64,000 bases of DNA from an uncultured Ruminococcus sp. (GCA_900538575.1 UPZA01000002.1:124001-188000); one strand, 5' to 3'; positions 15,744 through 24,622 are shown, counted from the first letter of the stretch. The notes: generated by a model from the letters alone, not told the origin. Translations and numbers: made by a program.

Positions 15744-18470
15744 TTAATTCTGAGGTCCAAGCTGCTCATACTCAATAACCATAGCCACATAGTTCATAAG
15801 AGTCAAGCCGTCCGTTGTATTAACATAATCGTCATATGCAACGTTAGCATTGATTAATCCTTGCTTTGTAACAGGGTTAACATCCGGACCAATTAAGTAC
15901 ATATTAAGCGCAACAACGTCAGCTATATTTACATAAGAGTCAACATTGACGTCGCCCCAATGAGTACCTTCTGGGATTTCACTGGTATCAACCGTATCGC
16001 CGGTAGAAGGCTCGACAACCGTTACATTAACAGTTACCGTTTCATCGCCCTTAGAAACTATTACGGTAGTCTCGCCAGCCGCAATACCTGTAACTACACC
16101 GTTCTCATCAACCTCAGCAATGCTTGGATCTGACGATTCGAATGAACAACCGTCTTTATTAGGCTTAATTGTAGCCGTATCGCCAACTTCAACAGTAATA
16201 TCCTTCTCTTCAACATCTAATGCGTCTGGATCCGGATCTGGTTCCGTATCATACTTATCAGGCTCCATATCAGGATACAATTCATACATTGTACCAAGAG
16301 CAAGGAGAATATCGCCTGCATGCCAGAATCTATGATAATTAAGCTCTACGCTTTCCATTGCTTCTGTTTTGTCAGTACCGTTAGCTACAGCTTCATCATA
16401 AGCTTCCTTGAATTCCTGAACCTTTTCGTTCTTCAGATAATCCTGACGGAAATCGAGGAATTTAACGCCCTGCTTTATTGTTCCCTGCGTGCCTGGCATT
16501 GTGCCGTTATAATTACTCGGTACCCAAACTTCCTGCTCGAAAAGTCTTACCATGCTTCCGTTTGTTTCAGTAATAGAAAGACCGATATCATCACGACCAA
16601 GCTGCCATTCTCTGTCAAGAAGCGAGTGTGCTACATAAAGTGCCTTAGAAGCTACATCTGTATTTTTATCAGAATATGCGGCTTCTGTTTCAACGCCGTG
16701 AGCCTTTGCATAGTAAATCAATGTGTGTGCAAGTGAAGATACGCAACCAAGGTCAGAAGAACCTCTTGCTGTAACAGTACATGTAAGATCAGCATTTGCG
16801 TTAGGATCATATGTGCCGTTCCATGTCTTAGGCTGACCGGACCAATCTAATGTTGACGGAATATCAAATGTACCATCGTCATAAAGATTTACTTCGCTGA
16901 CAAACCATTCAACCCATCTGTCAAGAATAACCTTAAGAGCTTCCTCAAGAGTCAGACCGCCTGCTGTAACGCCGGTTGTATCGCCGTTTTCTTTAATAAC
17001 GTAATACATTTCAGCCAAACGCTGCACTGCCCAAACCTGGTTACCGATCCAGTGGTTTGAACCCGGATCAAGATATACAGGGTGTTCCTGATATCCCATA
17101 TCATAGAATGTAGTAGGAACATCGGTACCATATTTCTTAGCGTCTGTTTCGTTGTATTTATACGCTTCATATCTGCCGTTCCATGAGCTTGTAGCGCCGC
17201 CGGCTATCGGACCGTTCGCTGACTGAAGCCACAGATAGAACTCCATCTGTCTCTGAAGCGAGGTTGTGTAATCCTTAACAGCGTCCTGTCCCTTCATCGC
17301 ATTCTTCAGACCGTTGTCCTGAAGCAGAGCAAAAGCAGCCAGCGGGTTCTGATAGAATTCATGACAATGACTTGCACCGATCTGCCATGTCCATGAACCG
17401 TCAAGAGCGCCGCCCCATGAAGTATACCATGACATCAGATAATGAGCGCCGTCATATCCGTTGCCGGACTGTGCCCACTTATCCTGACAGCCAATTTTCT
17501 TATAATATTTATCAAACATATTATTTCTCAACTGGTCACCCATTTTACCAGCGAGCGTTGTAAGATTTGAATCGCCTACTCCCCATCTATTAGCAGCGTA
17601 AATTGCCTGAATAGCACGATCTTCCGCGTCAGGCGCGTTAGTGTAAGACCACTGCTTAGCAATTGTTCCTTCCGTAGAGAAAATTCCCTTCAGACCTCTT
17701 GTGCCTGCCATACCGTACTTGAGCTCTTCAACCGACGGATGCGGAACTGTTTCCCAACAGGACTCATTAGCTCCACGCTGGAAGGTATTTATAAACGTGA
17801 ACTTTCCGTTTCCTCCGCCGTATCCGTACCAGTCATCAACGTCGGCAAGCCAGTGCATAAGATAAAGTCCGTTGTCACTGCCGTAAGCTGTCTGGAAATA
17901 CTTATGTATAGGATTTGTAGCGGTATTGCCCTGAAGCATATCTGTAGGATATGTAGTAGGCTCTTCCCACTCGTCGCTGTAAGTAGCTGACGGATTGCCC
18001 GACATAAATCCTGTCTGGACTGTAGGAATCATAACCTCCATTGTTTTCCATGCCTTAGCAAGATCCTTAGAGGTGTCTACTTCAGTTGTACTGCCGTCCG
18101 GATTCTGGATAGAACCTGTCTGTGAGATATTATCTCTCATTGCAGCCATCCAAACAATATACGACATTGCTTCAGAAGTGGTTTCATGACCATAGTCGGG
18201 AGCTTCTACAATAAGCTCTTCAACCGAATGATAAGGAACATTGAATCCGCCGCTTACCGGATTATTGGCGCTGAGGTAACCATTTTCAACACCGTTTGTG
18301 ACAACATCGTCATACAAAGACAAAAATCTCTTTGCATAAGAATCGTCGCCATACTTTTCTTCCTTTGTTCGTGTACCGGCAGCAGAAGCCGTAGCGGGAA
18401 CAACAGCCGCAAATGTCAATGCAGCAGAAAGAAGCGCAGCGATAACTGCTTTTTGCTTTTTTAGTATCAT
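15744..18470 (-). CDS. Glycoside hydrolase family 48 cellulase with Big_2 and dockerin domains
   Basis: A 908-residue secreted processive cellulase, the kind of enzyme that is central to cellulosomes. It has a signal peptide (MILKKQKAVIAALLSAALTFAAVVPATASAAG, residues 1-32, written here in two parts by function: basic start, then hydrophobic core ending ATASA). The GH48 catalytic domain runs from about 36 to 720; E100 in HETTSEAMSY matches the GH48 catalytic acid. A bacterial Ig-like Big_2 domain follows (about 740-815, with SSDPSIAEVDENGVVTGI). The last 70 residues are a dockerin with two calcium-loop repeats (GDVNVDSYVNIADVVALNMY and NVAYDDYVNTTDGLTLMNY). It is monocistronic, with its own strong promoter and terminator. 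No scaffoldin is in the window. Confidence 0.95.
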   Translation of the reverse strand: MILKKQKAVIAALLSAALTFAAVVPATASAAGTRTKEEKYGDDSYAKRFLSLYDDVVTNGVENGYLSANNPVSGGFNVPYHSVEELIVEAPDYGHETTSEAMSYIVWMAAMRDNISQTGSIQNPDGSTTEVDTSKDLAKAWKTMEVMIPTVQTGFMSGNPSATYSDEWEEPTTYPTDMLQGNTATNPIHKYFQTAYGSDNGLYLMHWLADVDDWYGYGGGNGKFTFINTFQRGANESCWETVPHPSVEELKYGMAGTRGLKGIFSTEGTIAKQWSYTNAPDAEDRAIQAIYAANRWGVGDSNLTTLAGKMGDQLRNNMFDKYYKKIGCQDKWAQSGNGYDGAHYLMSWYTSWGGALDGSWTWQIGASHCHEFYQNPLAAFALLQDNGLKNAMKGQDAVKDYTTSLQRQMEFYLWLQSANGPIAGGATSSWNGRYEAYKYNETDAKKYGTDVPTTFYDMGYQEHPVYLDPGSNHWIGNQVWAVQRLAEMYYVIKENGDTTGVTAGGLTLEEALKVILDRWVEWFVSEVNLYDDGTFDIPSTLDWSGQPKTWNGTYDPNANADLTCTVTARGSSDLGCVSSLAHTLIYYAKAHGVETEAAYSDKNTDVASKALYVAHSLLDREWQLGRDDIGLSITETNGSMVRLFEQEVWVPSNYNGTMPGTQGTIKQGVKFLDFRQDYLKNEKVQEFKEAYDEAVANGTDKTEAMESVELNYHRFWHAGDILLALGTMYELYPDMEPDKYDTEPDPDPDALDVEEKDITVEVGDTATIKPNKDGCSFESSDPSIAEVDENGVVTGIAAGETTVIVSKGDETVTVNVTVVEPSTGDTVDTSEIPEGTHWGDVNVDSYVNIADVVALNMYLIGPDVNPVTKQGLINANVAYDDYVNTTDGLTLMNYVAMVIEYEQLGPQN

Positions 18471-18592
18471 CTGACTTTTCCCCTCTCGTTGATTAGTATA
18501 AATTCATTTAATATAGAGTGTACCGTGCAAATAACCCGTTCCTAAACCAAAACAACAATTTTTCACAATACGCCCATAAACTTCATGGTTAT

Positions 18593-18621
18593 ATTATAAA
18601 TCATCCAAAATTAATTGTCAA
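18593..18621 (-). promoter_or_regulatory. Consensus sigma-A promoter of the GH48 gene
   Basis: On the minus strand both boxes are perfect: TTGACA (18621-18616), a 17-base spacer, TATAAT (18598-18593). Transcription would start near 18586, leaving a leader of about 115 bases before the ATG with a GAGAGGGG ribosome-binding site. This is the strongest-looking promoter in the window. Confidence 0.88.
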
Positions 18622-18953
18622 CAGTTTACACAAAAACATTATCCCTTAAAAAAACATTTTGTATATATGCACAGTACCGCATTCCTTTATTTGTGAATTT
18701 TGACAACCAGATTAAATTTTTTTGTTAAAATTTAGTAAATATAAAATAGATGCACATTTTTCACTGATAATACACACATTCTTATCACAATTCTATAATA
18801 AAATAGATAATGATTTTATATTGTTTTTGTTGTATTTAGATATATTTTGCGAATTTAACCGAATTGTAATAATATATTAATTTTTTTGTAGTATTTATTT
18901 GAGATAATAAAAGAGAGTGTAACTATTCATATATTCCTCTCTAACAGCCGTTA
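18622..18953. other. AT-rich divergent intergenic region
   Basis: About 330 bases of very AT-rich sequence between the GH48 promoter and the ABC operon promoter. I see no gene, no clear repeat and no second well-spaced promoter. A TTGACA at 18698-18703 has no matching -10 at a suitable distance. Confidence 0.6.
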
Positions 18954-18982
18954 TGAAAAGCGGTCAGCTGACGGCTTATAAT
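18954..18982 (+). promoter_or_regulatory. Probable promoter of the Gld-type ABC operon with a palindrome in its spacer
   Basis: A perfect -10 TATAAT lies at 18977-18982. The -35 (TGAAAA, 18954-18959) is weak. The spacer is almost filled by a 20-base palindrome at 18958-18977 with a single mismatched pair; its core GTCAGCTGAC is exact. Such a dyad between the boxes is a usual place for an operator. The regulator is not known. Confidence 0.5.
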
Positions 18983-19040
18983 ATACCTTTTATTCATAGA
19001 AAATCAAGTAATATAAAAGGAACGTCATAAATTAAAAATA

Positions 19041-19066
19041 GGCGCGCCGCCCGCCTGATAAGCGGC
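19041..19066 (+). promoter_or_regulatory. Leader pseudoknot motif, copy A (Gld-type ABC operon)
   Basis: Order of pairing elements: GGCG (19041-19044), one base, GCCGC (19046-19050), one base, CGCC (19052-19055), A-rich TGATAA (19056-19061), GCGGC (19062-19066). GCCGC pairs with GCGGC, and GGCG pairs with CGCC in the loop, forming an H-type pseudoknot. The same design occurs at 51524-51548 and 52158-52185. Its function is not known. Confidence 0.55.
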
Positions 19067-19094
19067 AGCCGCATAATATAATTATCGTGCGGCT
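19067..19094 (+). promoter_or_regulatory. Second leader hairpin before the ABC operon start
   Basis: AGCCGCA (19067-19073) pairs with TGCGGCT (19088-19094) around an AT-rich loop that can extend the stem. It ends four bases before the GGAG (19098-19101) of the ATPase gene. Its 3' arm could instead pair with GCCGC of the preceding pseudoknot, so two exclusive folds are possible. Confidence 0.5.
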
Positions 19095-19107
19095 TATGGA
19101 GATACAT

Positions 19108-20115
19108 ATGATAGAAATTAAAAACCTAACGAAATTCTACGGCAATAATGCCGCTGTAAAAAATATCAGTTTTACAGTAAAAGACCATGAAATTCTCGGC
19201 TTTCTCGGCCCAAACGGCGCAGGAAAGTCCACAACAATGAACATAATTACCGGTTATCTGCCTTCTACAAGCGGAACGGTTCTTATCAGCGGAATGGATA
19301 TAACCGAAAATCCGTCGGCTGTAAAGAAAAAAATAGGTTATCTTCCTGAAATTCCCCCTGTTTACCTTGATATGAAGGTTAAAGAATATCTGAAATTCGC
19401 GGCCGGAATAAAGGGCGTAAAGGGCTCTGAAAGAAAGGCGCAGATTGAAGACGTTATGGAAAAGCTTAAAATAAAGGACATGGAAAACAGGCTTATCCGT
19501 AATTTATCCAAAGGCTATAAGCAAAGAGTGGGCTTCGCTCAGGCTCTTCTGGGAAATCCGGAATATCTCGTTCTTGACGAGCCGACGGTCGGATTGGATC
19601 CCAGTCAGGTAATAGAGGTAAGAAATCTTATAAAATCCCTTTCAAAAAATCATACTATTATATTAAGCTCTCACATACTTCAGGAAATTCAGGCGGTCTG
19701 CGAAAGAGTCGTGATAATAAGCCACGGTGAAATAAGAGCTATAGACAGCATTAAAAATCTTGAGGAAAGCATGGACGCCTCAATAACTGTAAATATCAAG
19801 GCTGAAGGCGATAAGGACGAAATATGCAAATGTATTAATTCTGTCGGCGGAGTCGGAGAAATTACCGATATAACCTATGAAGCGACCAATATATACGTAT
19901 ATAAGGTTTCTATAGAAAGCGACGACGTGCGTAAAAACATTCTTACAGAATTAATCAAAAACGATTTCGCTATTTTAGAGGTTACAAGCGATAAGCCCAG
20001 CCTTGAAGAGGTATTTGTTAAGCTTACGGCTCACGCCCCTAAGAAAAAAGGCCTCAAAGACCTTTTGGAGGAAATGGATTCTGAAAATCCGTATAATACC
20101 GAGGAGGATAAATAA
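19108..20115 (+). CDS. ABC transporter ATP-binding protein (GldA-like)
   Basis: The nucleotide-binding subunit of an ABC-2-type exporter, about 335 residues. Walker A GPNGAGKSTT, signature LSKGYKQR, Walker B YLVLDEPTVGLDP and the H-loop SSHILQE are all intact. The 100-residue C-terminal part resembles the extension seen in GldA and similar ATPases. I start at ATG 19108 (MIEIKNLTKFYGNN), six bases after GGAG; an in-frame ATG at 19087 falls inside the leader hairpin. It is the first gene of a four-gene operon with a permease, a GldG-like protein and a DUF4340 protein. The cargo is unknown. Confidence 0.92.
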   Translation: MIEIKNLTKFYGNNAAVKNISFTVKDHEILGFLGPNGAGKSTTMNIITGYLPSTSGTVLISGMDITENPSAVKKKIGYLPEIPPVYLDMKVKEYLKFAAGIKGVKGSERKAQIEDVMEKLKIKDMENRLIRNLSKGYKQRVGFAQALLGNPEYLVLDEPTVGLDPSQVIEVRNLIKSLSKNHTIILSSHILQEIQAVCERVVIISHGEIRAIDSIKNLEESMDASITVNIKAEGDKDEICKCINSVGGVGEITDITYEATNIYVYKVSIESDDVRKNILTELIKNDFAILEVTSDKPSLEEVFVKLTAHAPKKKGLKDLLEEMDSENPYNTEEDK

Positions 20116-20117
20116 AA

Positions 20118-20852
20118 ATGTTTTCACTGTATAAAAAAGAATTGCAGTCCTACTACTATTCGCCCTTTGCATATGTTATCGCCGCATTGTTCCTGCTTGT
20201 ATTTTCAATAACGTTTGTTGTTGGAATATCGGACTTATCAGGAACTCAGTATAAATTTTCATTCCCTAACGTTTTCTATAATCATTTCTTTTATTTTATA
20301 TTCCTGATTCCCGCGCTGACTATGAGAACCTTTGCAGACGAAAGAAAATGCGGAACGGAAGTACTTCTCATTTCCAGTCCGCTTAACGTATTCCAGATAG
20401 TTATCGCCAAATTTCTGGCAGTTACGACCGTATTTTTTATGATGCTGGTTCTGACGATGTTTTTTCCGTTATTAACAATCGCAACCGGCGGCGCGGTTAT
20501 GTGGTCAAGTCTTATCTGCGGATACCTTGGATTTTTTCTTTGGGGATTAGTCTGCATTGCAATAGGAATGCTTATGTCTTCCTTTACAGAAAGCCCCATT
20601 ATAGCCGCTATACTCGGAGAAGGAGCAATGATAGTGCTGATTTTTATAGATAATTTCAAGGACAGCGCATTATTTGACACGCTTCCGAAGGCGGCGCGTA
20701 TAATAGGTCAGCTTTCAACGCAAACAAGGTTTGTTTCATTTTCGCAGGGAATATTCAACATTTCAGACCTTGTTTTCTTTATTACGACAACCATTCTTTT
20801 TATTGGCTGGACTATTATTTCAGTTGAAAAAAGACGCTGGAGCAGGGGGTAA
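20118..20852 (+). CDS. ABC-2 type permease (GldF-like)
   Basis: A 244-residue membrane subunit with six predicted helices, the first after MFSLYKKELQSYYYSPFAYVIAALFLLVF, a typical start of ABC-2 permeases of the NosY/GldF kind. The conserved segment PALTMRTFADERKCGTEVLLISSP lies between helices 2 and 3. It begins two bases after the ATPase stop, and the GldG-like gene follows six bases later. Together they should form the export channel; the substrate cannot be told. Confidence 0.88.
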   Translation: MFSLYKKELQSYYYSPFAYVIAALFLLVFSITFVVGISDLSGTQYKFSFPNVFYNHFFYFIFLIPALTMRTFADERKCGTEVLLISSPLNVFQIVIAKFLAVTTVFFMMLVLTMFFPLLTIATGGAVMWSSLICGYLGFFLWGLVCIAIGMLMSSFTESPIIAAILGEGAMIVLIFIDNFKDSALFDTLPKAARIIGQLSTQTRFVSFSQGIFNISDLVFFITTTILFIGWTIISVEKRRWSRG

Positions 20853-20857
20853 AATAA

Positions 20858-22321
20858 ATGGATGTAAAAAAATCAAAAAAGAATCTGAAGTTTACTACAA
20901 TTGCATGGATTATGGCGGCAATGCTGCTTATCATAATTATCCCGGTGAATATCGTAGCGTCGATATTCGACGTATCGCTGGATCTTACCCCGAACCGCGT
21001 ATACAGCTTAAGCAAAACCACCTCCGACTATCTTTCGGGACTTGATGAAAAAGTGGACTTTTACATACTTGCGGATTTGGATGAAATCAAGCTTGACACT
21101 GAGCTTCTTGCGCTTTCCAGTATGCTGGATGAATACAGAGAATATGACTGTATAAATTTCAAGGACATAGATCCGGATAAAAATCCGGATATTATAGACG
21201 AACTTAATCCCGACGGATATCTGAATCTTACTAAGGGCGATATAGTTGTAAAATGCGGTGAAAACGCGAAAAGAATACCCGGAAACGTCATGTATTATTT
21301 TGAAACCGATGAGAACAATACCACGCAAAACGCATATTTTCAGGGAGAAAATTATATTACGGGCGCTATAAAATCAGTTGTGGAAGGCATTATGCCCTCG
21401 GTATATTTCCTTACGGGACATGGTGAAAAATCACTCGATGAAAACTATACGACATTTCGAAAGAATCTGAAAAATTACAACTACGACGCCAAGGAGTTAA
21501 ATCTTGTAACTGAGGACGCAGTACCGGAAGACGCAAAAATTATTATAGTAGCCGCTCCTCAAACGGATATTACAGAGGCTGAAAAAGCAAAGCTGGAAAG
21601 CTTTATGGAAAAGGGCGGCAACCTATCGCTGCTTATGTCTCCTAACGACGCCGATATAGACTATACTAACATTGAAGATATAATGAATCAATACGGAATC
21701 GGAATGGATTACAACATAGTCTCGGAAACTGATTCGTCAAAGCATGTTTCGGGAGACGATACTACTATTATGGTAAACCTGGTAGACGTTTCTGAAACGG
21801 ACGACAAAAGTATAACAGACCTGACGTCCCCGCTAATAAGCGGCGATTCTATTACGCCGTTTATGACGGCTTCCCGCTCATTCTTTGAGTATCAGGGTGA
21901 AAACCGCTCGGATCTGACCATATGTCCGCTTATTGAAACCTATGATTCCGCCATCGGCAAGCCTTACGGAGGAACAGAGGCCGATCCCGATGAAATAGCC
22001 GGAATTCTTTACCTTGCGGCGTATTCTGAAAATATAATAAACGACTCGAAGCTTGTTGTAATGGGAAACGCCAATTTCATAGACGATCAGAACCTTGAGG
22101 ACGGCTATGAAATTATTCCGCTTAACCTTTATCTGAGTACCATTACATGGATGTATAACAGCGACATTGATATGGGTATAGCTTCAAAAATCAGAACCTA
22201 CGATTATATGGAGCTCAAAAGCAAGGAAGATACTAATTTTGTCCTCATAACCCTTTACGCAGCTCCGGTTATAGTTGCAGCCGCAGGATTATTAATCTGG
22301 CTCAAAAGGAGACACTCATAA
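20858..22321 (+). CDS. GldG-family ABC transport auxiliary protein
   Basis: A 487-residue protein with one N-terminal membrane helix (FTTIAWIMAAMLLIIIIPVNIV), a large external domain and one C-terminal helix (VLITLYAAPVIVAAAGLLIWL). The external part begins with LDLTPNRVYSLSKTTSDYL, the hallmark of the GldG/intraflagellar-transport-like ABC auxiliary family, and contains VYFLTGHGEKSLDE and NLSLLMSPNDAD. In Bacteroidetes GldG works with GldA and GldF in gliding and secretion; in Firmicutes this set is widespread and its role is unclear. The ATG of the next gene overlaps this stop codon by one base. Confidence 0.88.
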   Translation: MDVKKSKKNLKFTTIAWIMAAMLLIIIIPVNIVASIFDVSLDLTPNRVYSLSKTTSDYLSGLDEKVDFYILADLDEIKLDTELLALSSMLDEYREYDCINFKDIDPDKNPDIIDELNPDGYLNLTKGDIVVKCGENAKRIPGNVMYYFETDENNTTQNAYFQGENYITGAIKSVVEGIMPSVYFLTGHGEKSLDENYTTFRKNLKNYNYDAKELNLVTEDAVPEDAKIIIVAAPQTDITEAEKAKLESFMEKGGNLSLLMSPNDADIDYTNIEDIMNQYGIGMDYNIVSETDSSKHVSGDDTTIMVNLVDVSETDDKSITDLTSPLISGDSITPFMTASRSFFEYQGENRSDLTICPLIETYDSAIGKPYGGTEADPDEIAGILYLAAYSENIINDSKLVVMGNANFIDDQNLEDGYEIIPLNLYLSTITWMYNSDIDMGIASKIRTYDYMELKSKEDTNFVLITLYAAPVIVAAAGLLIWLKRRHS

Positions 22322-23709
22322 TGAAACGTATCAGAATAGTATTAATTGCAATGGTGATTTTAGTCGCCGCAGCAATCGGTATTTATTTCATAGCCGTAAA
22401 TTTTAATGAGAAGAAAAAGGAAAAGGAAGAAGCGGAAAACGCCAAGCTTGTTTTATTCGATTTCGACGGCGACGCATGTACAAAGCTTGAAATAAATAAC
22501 GAAAGCGGCAACTATGTTATGGAATATACCCAGGCAAACGGCTGGATGATGACGAATTCCGAAGATTTTGACGTAAACTCAAACACCGCTTCATATATAT
22601 GCACCTATATGTCCGATCTCAAAGCCGAAAAAATTATCGAGGATACAGATACCGGAAAATACGGCTTCGACGATCCTATAAAGCTGACAGTTACTTCAAA
22701 CGGGACTCCATATACTTTACTGGTCGGAGACGCTACCCCTACTAATGAAAATTATTATGTAATGAAGGAAAATGATGATAACGTCTATCTTATTGATTAC
22801 GCAAAGGGCGTTATACTTCACGCTACAAAGGATAGTCTTAAAAGCGTGTATCTTGCTAACTTTCTAAGTACGGAAATAGAATCATTCGCGCTCTGGAAGG
22901 GAGGAGAAACAGATGAAAATATTCTGTTCTCAATGAATAAAAATGACGACGGCACATGGCAAATGGATAAGCCGTATAAGGACAATTCAGTTTACAGCTC
23001 TGATGTAAGCGAATTCCTCAACGACGCTATAAGAGACGAAATTTATTCCTTTGTCGCAGAGGATTGCAAAGAATCAGAATACGGAAAATACGGATTTGAC
23101 GATCCGCAGTTTGTATTTGAAATGTCGGGAAGCGGTAAGCACGTTAAAGTCATTTTCGGAGATTATACAGACAATGAAAATGAAATGTACGGATTGTTTA
23201 CAGATACCGGACAGATTGTTACGTTCTATCAGAACAATCTTTCAATTTTAAGCTACGATACAATGGATATGATGAATACGGCGGTTTATACGGCGGATAT
23301 AAACGACGTAACGGAAATCGAAGTTGTCATGCCTGATTATACCGCTAAGCTTAAGATAGACGAAGAAAACGAAAAATACACTGTAAACGATACGGTTATC
23401 GAAAGCTCCCAAGAGGAACTGACCGACGCTTTTATAGCTTTCTATAAGTCATTCAACAACGCATATTTTGAATCTATACAAAAAACTGATACGCCTTCCG
23501 GAGATGCCGAGGTTTCTATTGTTTACACGCTTTCAAGTAATGTGAGAACAAAGATAGACTATATTCCGGTACCCGGTGAAGATTCAAATACCTATTGGGC
23601 TATGAAGGACGGCGAATATACCGGCTTTGTAGTGCGCAAAAAGGTAATAGCAAATATAATTTCAATGTACGAGGATTTAATTAACGCAATAGAAGAATCC
23701 GACAAATAA
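22321..23709 (+). CDS. DUF4340-containing membrane-anchored protein
   Basis: A 462-residue protein with a single N-terminal membrane helix (IVLIAMVILVAAAIGIYFIAV) and a long external region. Two internal copies of the DUF4340 pattern are visible: KYGFDDPIKLTV near residue 115 followed by VGDATPTNENYYVM, and KYGFDDPQFVFEM near residue 255 followed by FGDYTDNENEMYGL. DUF4340 proteins regularly follow GldA/F/G-type ABC genes and are thought to be partners of the exporter outside the membrane. The protein is acidic. It is last in the operon and is followed at once by a terminator. Confidence 0.87.
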   Translation: MKRIRIVLIAMVILVAAAIGIYFIAVNFNEKKKEKEEAENAKLVLFDFDGDACTKLEINNESGNYVMEYTQANGWMMTNSEDFDVNSNTASYICTYMSDLKAEKIIEDTDTGKYGFDDPIKLTVTSNGTPYTLLVGDATPTNENYYVMKENDDNVYLIDYAKGVILHATKDSLKSVYLANFLSTEIESFALWKGGETDENILFSMNKNDDGTWQMDKPYKDNSVYSSDVSEFLNDAIRDEIYSFVAEDCKESEYGKYGFDDPQFVFEMSGSGKHVKVIFGDYTDNENEMYGLFTDTGQIVTFYQNNLSILSYDTMDMMNTAVYTADINDVTEIEVVMPDYTAKLKIDEENEKYTVNDTVIESSQEELTDAFIAFYKSFNNAYFESIQKTDTPSGDAEVSIVYTLSSNVRTKIDYIPVPGEDSNTYWAMKDGEYTGFVVRKKVIANIISMYEDLINAIEESDK

Positions 23710-23714
23710 AAACG

Positions 23715-23752
23715 ACCCTGTATATCCTTATGGATTTACAGGGTTTTATTTT
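23715..23752. terminator. Bidirectional terminator between the ABC operon and the spoIIQ-like gene
   Basis: CCCTGTATATCC (23716-23727) pairs with GGATTTACAGGG (23732-23743), one mismatch, four-base loop. TTTTATTTT follows on the plus strand, and a T-rich stretch lies on the minus side as well. It can end both convergent transcripts. Confidence 0.82.
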
Positions 23753-23761
23753 GACATAATT

Positions 23762-24484
23762 TTAACCGATCATATCAATTGGATTAACAAATGAACCGTT
23801 TTTAATAACCTCAAAATGAAGATGAGATTTTTCAGCGGTTTCTATATCAGCCGTTTCGCCTACCGCGCCGATTTCTTCACCGCCGCTTACTTCCTGACCG
23901 ACCTGAACGGTTACTCCCTCGTTAAGATTACTGTAACGGGTAATTATACCGTTTCCATGATCGACAGTAACAATTATTCCCCAAAGAGGATCGTTATCAA
24001 CTGCCGAAACTGTTCCGGATCCTGCGGAAGCTACTGCGTCGCCGAGCGAAGCGGCAATATCTACTCCGTTATGAGTCTGCCATGCGCCCGTAGTCTTTGA
24101 CTTAACAAGCTCTCCTCCGCTGAATTCATTCAGGACCTCTCCCTCAATCGGCATAACCAGCTTTTCTTCTTTCGGCTTAGCAGTTTCCTCTGACTCAGCT
24201 CCGCTTTCCTCGTCTGAGATCTCCGTTACAGCTTCTGTCTGAGCCTCAGGCCGGAAAACCTCCTGTGTATGCGGAGCAAGAGTTATTTTCGGTATGTCTG
24301 TTTGAATTTCAGCGGCTTCCCTTTCCTGAGCTTCAGAAGAACTCGACGATTCCAGTCTTCCCGAAATATCATTCGATGTCTGAGTATATGCAAAATAGCA
24401 TGCCGCTCCAACCATCGCTACACTCAAAGCCAACGCAACATAAAAGCCTTTTCCGCTTAAAATTGATTTAGAATTTTTCTTCAC
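23762..24484 (-). CDS. M23-family (LytM) protein, SpoIIQ-like
   Basis: About 240 residues: a short cytoplasmic start, one membrane helix (FYVALALSVAMVGAACYFAY), an acidic Ser/Glu-rich linker and a C-terminal LytM domain. The zinc-site residues are kept (H138 and D142 in QTHNGVDIAA; H221 and H223 in SHLHFEV), so it could be an active endopeptidase. The stretch DPLWGIIVTVDHGNGIITRYSNL resembles SpoIIQ, the forespore half of the SpoIIQ-SpoIIIAH channel; clostridial SpoIIQ often keeps its zinc site. The start is GTG 24484, six bases after GGAGGTG; the longer frame starts inside that Shine-Dalgarno. An ordinary envelope M23 peptidase is the alternative. Confidence 0.75.
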   Translation of the reverse strand: MKKNSKSILSGKGFYVALALSVAMVGAACYFAYTQTSNDISGRLESSSSSEAQEREAAEIQTDIPKITLAPHTQEVFRPEAQTEAVTEISDEESGAESEETAKPKEEKLVMPIEGEVLNEFSGGELVKSKTTGAWQTHNGVDIAASLGDAVASAGSGTVSAVDNDPLWGIIVTVDHGNGIITRYSNLNEGVTVQVGQEVSGGEEIGAVGETADIETAEKSHLHFEVIKNGSFVNPIDMIG

Positions 24485-24558
24485 GTTTAACACCTCCGCA
24501 ATTAGTTTGGACGAATTATGCGCTGTTATTCCTTTTCTTCCAAAATTTTTTTACATGA

Positions 24559-24587
24559 TTGCATTATTGAAGAATTTGGTGTAAAAT
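24559..24587 (+). promoter_or_regulatory. Promoter of the heterodimeric ABC exporter genes
   Basis: TTGCAT (24559-24564), a 17-base spacer, TAAAAT (24582-24587). It lies 35 bases before the ATG of the first transporter gene, which has AAAGGAG as ribosome-binding site. Confidence 0.65.
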
Positions 24588-24622
24588 AATAGTGACATTA
24601 TAAAAAGGAGAATCTTGTTTTT

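Noticed and set aside
18698..18740. TTGACA at 18698 as promoter of the ABC operon
   Set aside because: The nearest -10-like boxes are 19-20 bases away and poor, and the start would leave a leader over 350 bases long.
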